Source of the DNA: Bacteroidales bacterium
GTDB lineage: Bacteria; Bacteroidota; Bacteroidia; Bacteroidales; F082
Assembly: GCA_017616735.1 (NCBI GenBank)
Contig: JAFZXP010000009.1
Location: forward strand, 55,114-119,113
Length of the DNA: 64,000 bases
Direction of reading: 5' to 3'
How positions within the stretch are numbered: position 1 is the stretch's first letter; the number at the start of each line of letters is the position of its first letter. Made by a program: the position numbers and the translations under genes. The notes below the pieces were generated by a model. The model ran no database searches. It had not been told where the DNA came from and saw only the letters and a list, made by a program, of their open reading frames with translations. Shown here one piece after another: positions 60,297 to 64,000 of this stretch.

Positions 60297-61412
60297 ATGT
60301 TGAAGATGCCGAATATTGTTTTTATTGCACCTCAATTACAGCAACCACGTGTTATAAGGAGGATTGCAACGGTTTATAATGAAGGTTATCCTATCAAAGT
60401 ATATGGCTTTGATTCGGGAATATTCAGCGAGAACTTGAAGTCCATCAGTTTTCCTGTAACGGAAATTATCAAGCGGGACAAGAAGGATAGCAAACTGAAA
60501 AAATCGCTGTGCTTTATCAAAACGCTCCGAAGGATAAAGAAAGAAAACAGCACGGAAGACATCTTTTATATCTTTAGTGCTGAGATGGGCAACTTCTCGT
60601 GGGTGCTGCGAAACAGGAAAACCATATATGAAGAAGCAGACATACTTGGTGCGTATTTCAAGAAAGAGACGTTAAGAAAACTATTCCGTTGGATAGACAG
60701 GGGTACTATTCATCGATCTCTGCTTACCGTCTTTACATCGGAGGGTTTTGTCGATTATACATTTGGAGAGGACAACCGTCCCGAGAATGTCTTGGTTATT
60801 CCAAACAAGTTGAATAGCCGTTTTTTCAATGCAAATCGGAAGGTGGAGGTCAGCAAGTCGCAAACGGACATAAACCATCTAAAGTTCGGATTTGTTGGGA
60901 TTATCAGGTACCCCAATACAATCATTCGTTTTGCCGAGGTGATTGGGCGTGAATTCCCGCAACATGAGTTCCACTTCTTCGGCACACCCGATGTGGCATC
61001 ATACGTAGATAAAGTGAAAATGATGCCTAATGTGTTTCTGCATGGCCCTTTTGTAAACCCCGTGGAGCTCCCGACTATATATCAGCAGATAGATATTGTT
61101 GTTTCCTGTTACGATACATCCTCTTGGAATGTACGAGTTGCCGAGCCAAATAAATTATACGAAGCAGTGTTCTTTGAACGTCCGATAGTGGTGAGCAAAG
61201 ATACCTTCCTGGCCAAACAGGTAGAACGATATAATGCTGGTTATTCCATAAAGGCTAATGATGACCAAAGTATTATTGATTTTGTGAAAGGAATTGATTC
61301 TAATGATTTGGCGAGATTCCAAGACGCTGAAAGCAAAGTACATTGGGAAGGATTGATTGATGATACGAAACCATTCTTAGAGAGAATCAAACAGATTGTA
61401 AGATCGAAATAA
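60297..61412 (+). CDS. Glycosyltransferase (GT4-like)
   Basis: This 371-residue GT-B-type protein has an N-terminal acceptor domain (NIVFIAPQLQQPRVIRR). The donor domain contains FGFVGIIRYPNTIIRFAEVI, the FFGTPDV strand and NVRVAEPNKLYEAVFFERPIV, where the E-x7-E region contacts the sugar nucleotide. ATG 60297 and 60306 are both possible. It is the third glycosyltransferase and overlaps the beta-helix lipoprotein gene by one base. Confidence 0.82.
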   Translation: MLKMPNIVFIAPQLQQPRVIRRIATVYNEGYPIKVYGFDSGIFSENLKSISFPVTEIIKRDKKDSKLKKSLCFIKTLRRIKKENSTEDIFYIFSAEMGNFSWVLRNRKTIYEEADILGAYFKKETLRKLFRWIDRGTIHRSLLTVFTSEGFVDYTFGEDNRPENVLVIPNKLNSRFFNANRKVEVSKSQTDINHLKFGFVGIIRYPNTIIRFAEVIGREFPQHEFHFFGTPDVASYVDKVKMMPNVFLHGPFVNPVELPTIYQQIDIVVSCYDTSSWNVRVAEPNKLYEAVFFERPIVVSKDTFLAKQVERYNAGYSIKANDDQSIIDFVKGIDSNDLARFQDAESKVHWEGLIDDTKPFLERIKQIVRSK

Positions 61413-63028
61413 TGAGTAAAAAGTCATCACTATTTGTCTGGTCTAACATATTCGCTTTTTGTGGTATAGCTCTTCTTGTTGTCTCATGTAGCGTATGCAG
61501 GCAGCATAAGGAGGGATGTGTTTCTCCGTTAGATTATGGGTTGAAGAAAGCACGGACGGGCGAGGAACGGTATGAAGTGCTTTACAAAGTACATTCGGAA
61601 GCATTACGTCTGGGGAAGGCTGTGGATTATTCGGGAATAAAGAAGATAGATCTCGTGATACCTAAAGGGGCGAAGAGCATACCTTTGGGAGAAAGGACAG
61701 ACTTCAAGGGGGTGACTATAACTGTAATCAATAATTCCAAGACATTATTCCTATTTGAATACACAGCTGCGATGCTACCTATATCTGTTAAAGCATCAGA
61801 GGTGGATAATCAAATCTATTCCGAACAGTCTTTAAAAAGAGGATTGTATTTGTTGTCCATAAAAGACGAGAAGCCTTGGGTAGAGAACCGAGAGGGTTAT
61901 AGTTATGGCGCGACCAGAAAAGACATCATACTTGTTGAGAACGGGAAAGGGTTGGACAGCCCCTGCTCGCCATATAACAACGTATATTCGAACCCCACTT
62001 TTTTATATCGTTCGGTAACTGGAAAAGAGAAGTGTTTTGAGAATGTTGTTTTTCAACGACTTCCAGGATCGACATACATTACCAAACTGGTAAAGATCTC
62101 CAATGAGAATTGCACCAAGGTGGAGAACGTTTCCGTAATCACACCTGCAGGTGCTCTGAATGGTGACCAGGCTATTTGTATCAATAATTGTACAAATGTA
62201 CTGCTAAAGAATATAAATATCGAAGGAACCTACTCGACAAAAGATAAGTTTGGATATGGTATCTCGATGGACAATGTATGGGACGTTACATGCGAGAATA
62301 TAATAGCAAGAACAGAATGGGGCGTTTTTGGGACGAACAACACGCATAAAGTTCATCTAAAAGGCTGCAATGTAAACCGCTTTGATATCCATTGCTACGG
62401 GAAAGATGTGCTTTGTGAAGACTGCTCCTTCAGCGGAACAGGAGGGGTCTATTCATCTGTGTTCGGAACAATAGATTACAGGCGTTGTACATTCGATGAT
62501 GCTTGCCCCTATATCAACAGGCCTGATTATAATGCTTATGTGCCATTCAGACTTGTATTGAAGGAGTGCATAATAAATGCTACAGCACGTCAACCATTCA
62601 TTGTGAATCTCCGCAAATGGAATGAAGATATCAACGCTCGTGCTGAACTAAAGGTTAAGTGTTGGCCTGATATAGTTATTGAGAACTTGACAGTAAACAT
62701 TTCAGAGGGGATGAATGTATTTGAGCTGTTCCGGGTGCCAAGAGAGTATAGTTATAAACGCCCAGTTGCCAATATTTCATCTATTGCCATCAAAGGTTTG
62801 GGGTTTAAATATTCACCAAATGCGTCCCTTGTTGTTTTTAAGCTTTCCTCTTCTGAAATAACATTGGCAAACCCTCTTGAATGTACGCTCAAAGACATTC
62901 ATTTGGTTCCAGAGAGCGACATCCCTATTGTCAAGAGTACAGGGAAGCAAAGGCCTGAGAATAGATTGATTGTTAACATGAAAGGACCAAGTGGCGTGCC
63001 TATCAAAGTACCAAAGATATTGAATTAA
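61412..63028 (+). CDS. Beta-helix lipoprotein (possible polysaccharide lyase/hydrolase)
   Basis: This 538-residue protein has a lipoprotein signal (LLVVSC at about 22-27). A right-handed parallel beta-helix is seen as repeated Asn/Gly/Cys turns such as CINNCTNVLLKNINIEGT, DVTCENIIARTEWGVFGTNN and VHLKGCNVNRFDIHCYG. Pectate-lyase-like folds of this kind act on acidic polysaccharides and often trim or modify the capsule encoded beside them. Catalytic residues cannot be assigned by eye. It overlaps the preceding gene by one base. Confidence 0.78.
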   Translation: MSKKSSLFVWSNIFAFCGIALLVVSCSVCRQHKEGCVSPLDYGLKKARTGEERYEVLYKVHSEALRLGKAVDYSGIKKIDLVIPKGAKSIPLGERTDFKGVTITVINNSKTLFLFEYTAAMLPISVKASEVDNQIYSEQSLKRGLYLLSIKDEKPWVENREGYSYGATRKDIILVENGKGLDSPCSPYNNVYSNPTFLYRSVTGKEKCFENVVFQRLPGSTYITKLVKISNENCTKVENVSVITPAGALNGDQAICINNCTNVLLKNINIEGTYSTKDKFGYGISMDNVWDVTCENIIARTEWGVFGTNNTHKVHLKGCNVNRFDIHCYGKDVLCEDCSFSGTGGVYSSVFGTIDYRRCTFDDACPYINRPDYNAYVPFRLVLKECIINATARQPFIVNLRKWNEDINARAELKVKCWPDIVIENLTVNISEGMNVFELFRVPREYSYKRPVANISSIAIKGLGFKYSPNASLVVFKLSSSEITLANPLECTLKDIHLVPESDIPIVKSTGKQRPENRLIVNMKGPSGVPIKVPKILN

Positions 63029-63047
63029 CAATTAGCCAAATATAAAA

Positions 63048-63572
63048 ATGAAGGGATTAAATAATATTGTTTTTTTTGCAAGCAACGAAGGTGGGCATTT
63101 TGCACAGTTGATGGCACTTCACGAGTTGTTTGATAAGTATGAAACAGTCATCGTGACAGATAACGAAAGGGCGAACAAAGGAATACCGGCATTGCAAAAT
63201 GTGAAGGCAATAGAGTTTGCCATGTCGTTTGCTCGTAGACGTGGAGAGCTAAAGAAGAGAGGGGAGAAAAATATGACCCATGCGAGTTATCTTCCTGCCT
63301 ATTGGGGCCTGTTTAAGGAGTGTAATGCTATTTGGAAGAAGTACCGTCCAAAAGTGATTGTATCCACGGGTAGTAATATTGCCTTCCCATTAGCATATAT
63401 CGCCAAACTGTATGGTTCCAAGATGGTGTATATAGAAACCCGTGCTAAGGTGTATAACAAGACTATCACTGGTAAACTAATTGGCTGGATTTGTGACAAG
63501 GTTATTGTGCAATGGCCAGAGATGGTAGATGTATATAAGGGTAAGGCTGATTATTACGGAACTTTAGTATAA
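63048..63572 (+). CDS. Alg14-like glycosyltransferase subunit (PssD)
   Basis: This 174-residue protein begins IVFFASNEGGHFAQLMAL, the glycine-rich motif of Alg14/PssD. It has the YRPKVIVSTGSNIAFPLAYIA segment and a C-terminal WICDKVIVQWPEM. Members anchor an Alg13/PssE catalytic partner to the membrane to make one GT-B enzyme. The partner is the next gene, after 10 bases with an AAGGAG site. Confidence 0.88.
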   Translation: MKGLNNIVFFASNEGGHFAQLMALHELFDKYETVIVTDNERANKGIPALQNVKAIEFAMSFARRRGELKKRGEKNMTHASYLPAYWGLFKECNAIWKKYRPKVIVSTGSNIAFPLAYIAKLYGSKMVYIETRAKVYNKTITGKLIGWICDKVIVQWPEMVDVYKGKADYYGTLV

Positions 63573-63582
63573 GGAGAAGGAT

Positions 63583-64000
63583 ATGATATTTGTTACAGTA
63601 GGAACACAACCAAATGGCTTCCTCCGTTGTCTGAAAGAGGTGGAGCAGCTGATAGATAAATATGACATCAAAGAAGAGGTCGTAGCCCAAATAGGAAATA
63701 CTGACTTTCAAACTGATAAGTTCAAGACCATTCCTTTTACTGGTGAGAATGAGTTTAAGGAGTATATCGCCAAGGCATCAGTAGTTATTACTCATGCTGG
63801 AAGTGGTGCTATCTTCAACTCAATTAAGGCTGGTAAGAAGGTTATCGCAATGGCGCGTTTGCATGACTTCAACGAGATGGCAGATAATCACCAGACAGAG
63901 TTGGTGAAAAAGCTCGCTGATGGTGGATATATCATAGACGGAACGTATTCTTTGATTGATGCATGGCCTAAACTGGAAGGCTTTGTGCCTCGGGAAAACG
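63583..64000 (+). CDS. Alg13-like glycosyltransferase catalytic subunit (PssE), partial
   Basis: The first 139 residues are in the window and the gene runs off the right edge. The start MIFVTVGTQPNGFLR and the donor-site ITHAGSGAIFNSIKAGKKVI with ARLHDFNEMADNHQTEL identify the Alg13/PssE half of a split GT-B enzyme. It works with the Alg14-like protein just upstream. Confidence 0.88.
   Translation, partial: MIFVTVGTQPNGFLRCLKEVEQLIDKYDIKEEVVAQIGNTDFQTDKFKTIPFTGENEFKEYIAKASVVITHAGSGAIFNSIKAGKKVIAMARLHDFNEMADNHQTELVKKLADGGYIIDGTYSLIDAWPKLEGFVPREN

Overview
The window is a Bacteroidota chromosome segment, most likely from a gut-type Bacteroidales. The evidence is TAnnTTTG/TTTG promoters, few Shine-Dalgarno sites, a NusG-like capsule antiterminator of the UpxY type, and PorT-like and Blc-like envelope proteins. 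All calls come from reading translations and motifs by eye; no database search was run.

Region 1 (1-9681) is a tight, partly overlapping seven-gene run. It holds the end of an outer-membrane barrel gene, two signal-peptide CHAT (caspase-like) proteases, a Rossmann/RyR protein, an FHA-TM-trypsin protein, a degenerate kinase C-lobe fused through a TM segment to an exported domain, and a secreted unknown. The peptidase domains appear to lie outside the inner membrane while the FHA and pseudokinase domains lie inside, so this looks like a transmembrane-regulated proteolytic system. It is one of the two strongest novelty candidates.

Region 2 (9688-19642) is mostly housekeeping: mnmA, xth, a ClC channel, an exosortase-like protein overlapping it antisense, a beta-barrel protein, a nitrilase, trkA, an LTA-synthase-like phosphotransferase and tRNA-Gln. 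Two families of small palindromic repeats are scattered here, and one family has entered coding sequence in frame.

Region 3 (19676 to the right edge) is a capsule/exopolysaccharide locus headed by a promoter, a structured leader and a NusG-like antiterminator. Sugar genes predict UDP-GlcA, UDP-GalA, UDP-Gal, UDP-ManNAcA, UDP-GalNAcA-type and UDP-L-RhaNAc/QuiNAc-type precursors. They are followed by a nitroreductase-like protein, a pyruvyltransferase, flippase, polymerase, several glycosyltransferases and an Alg14/Alg13-like pair. Assembly genes such as wza, wzc and the initiating transferase are not in the window.

Two kinds of cargo interrupt the locus. The first is defence-like: two paralogous ATPase plus PD-(D/E)XK-like gene pairs, a HEPN-motif protein, and a GHKL-ATPase/nuclease-PIN-unknown triplet. 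These are mixed with duplicated lipocalin and membrane-anchored genes and small gene relics that record recombination. The second is a block of TupA-like ATP-grasp, opine dehydrogenase, argC, GNAT, argJ, argB and argD. It suggests locally made ornithine that is converted to an opine or amide-linked substituent of the polysaccharide.
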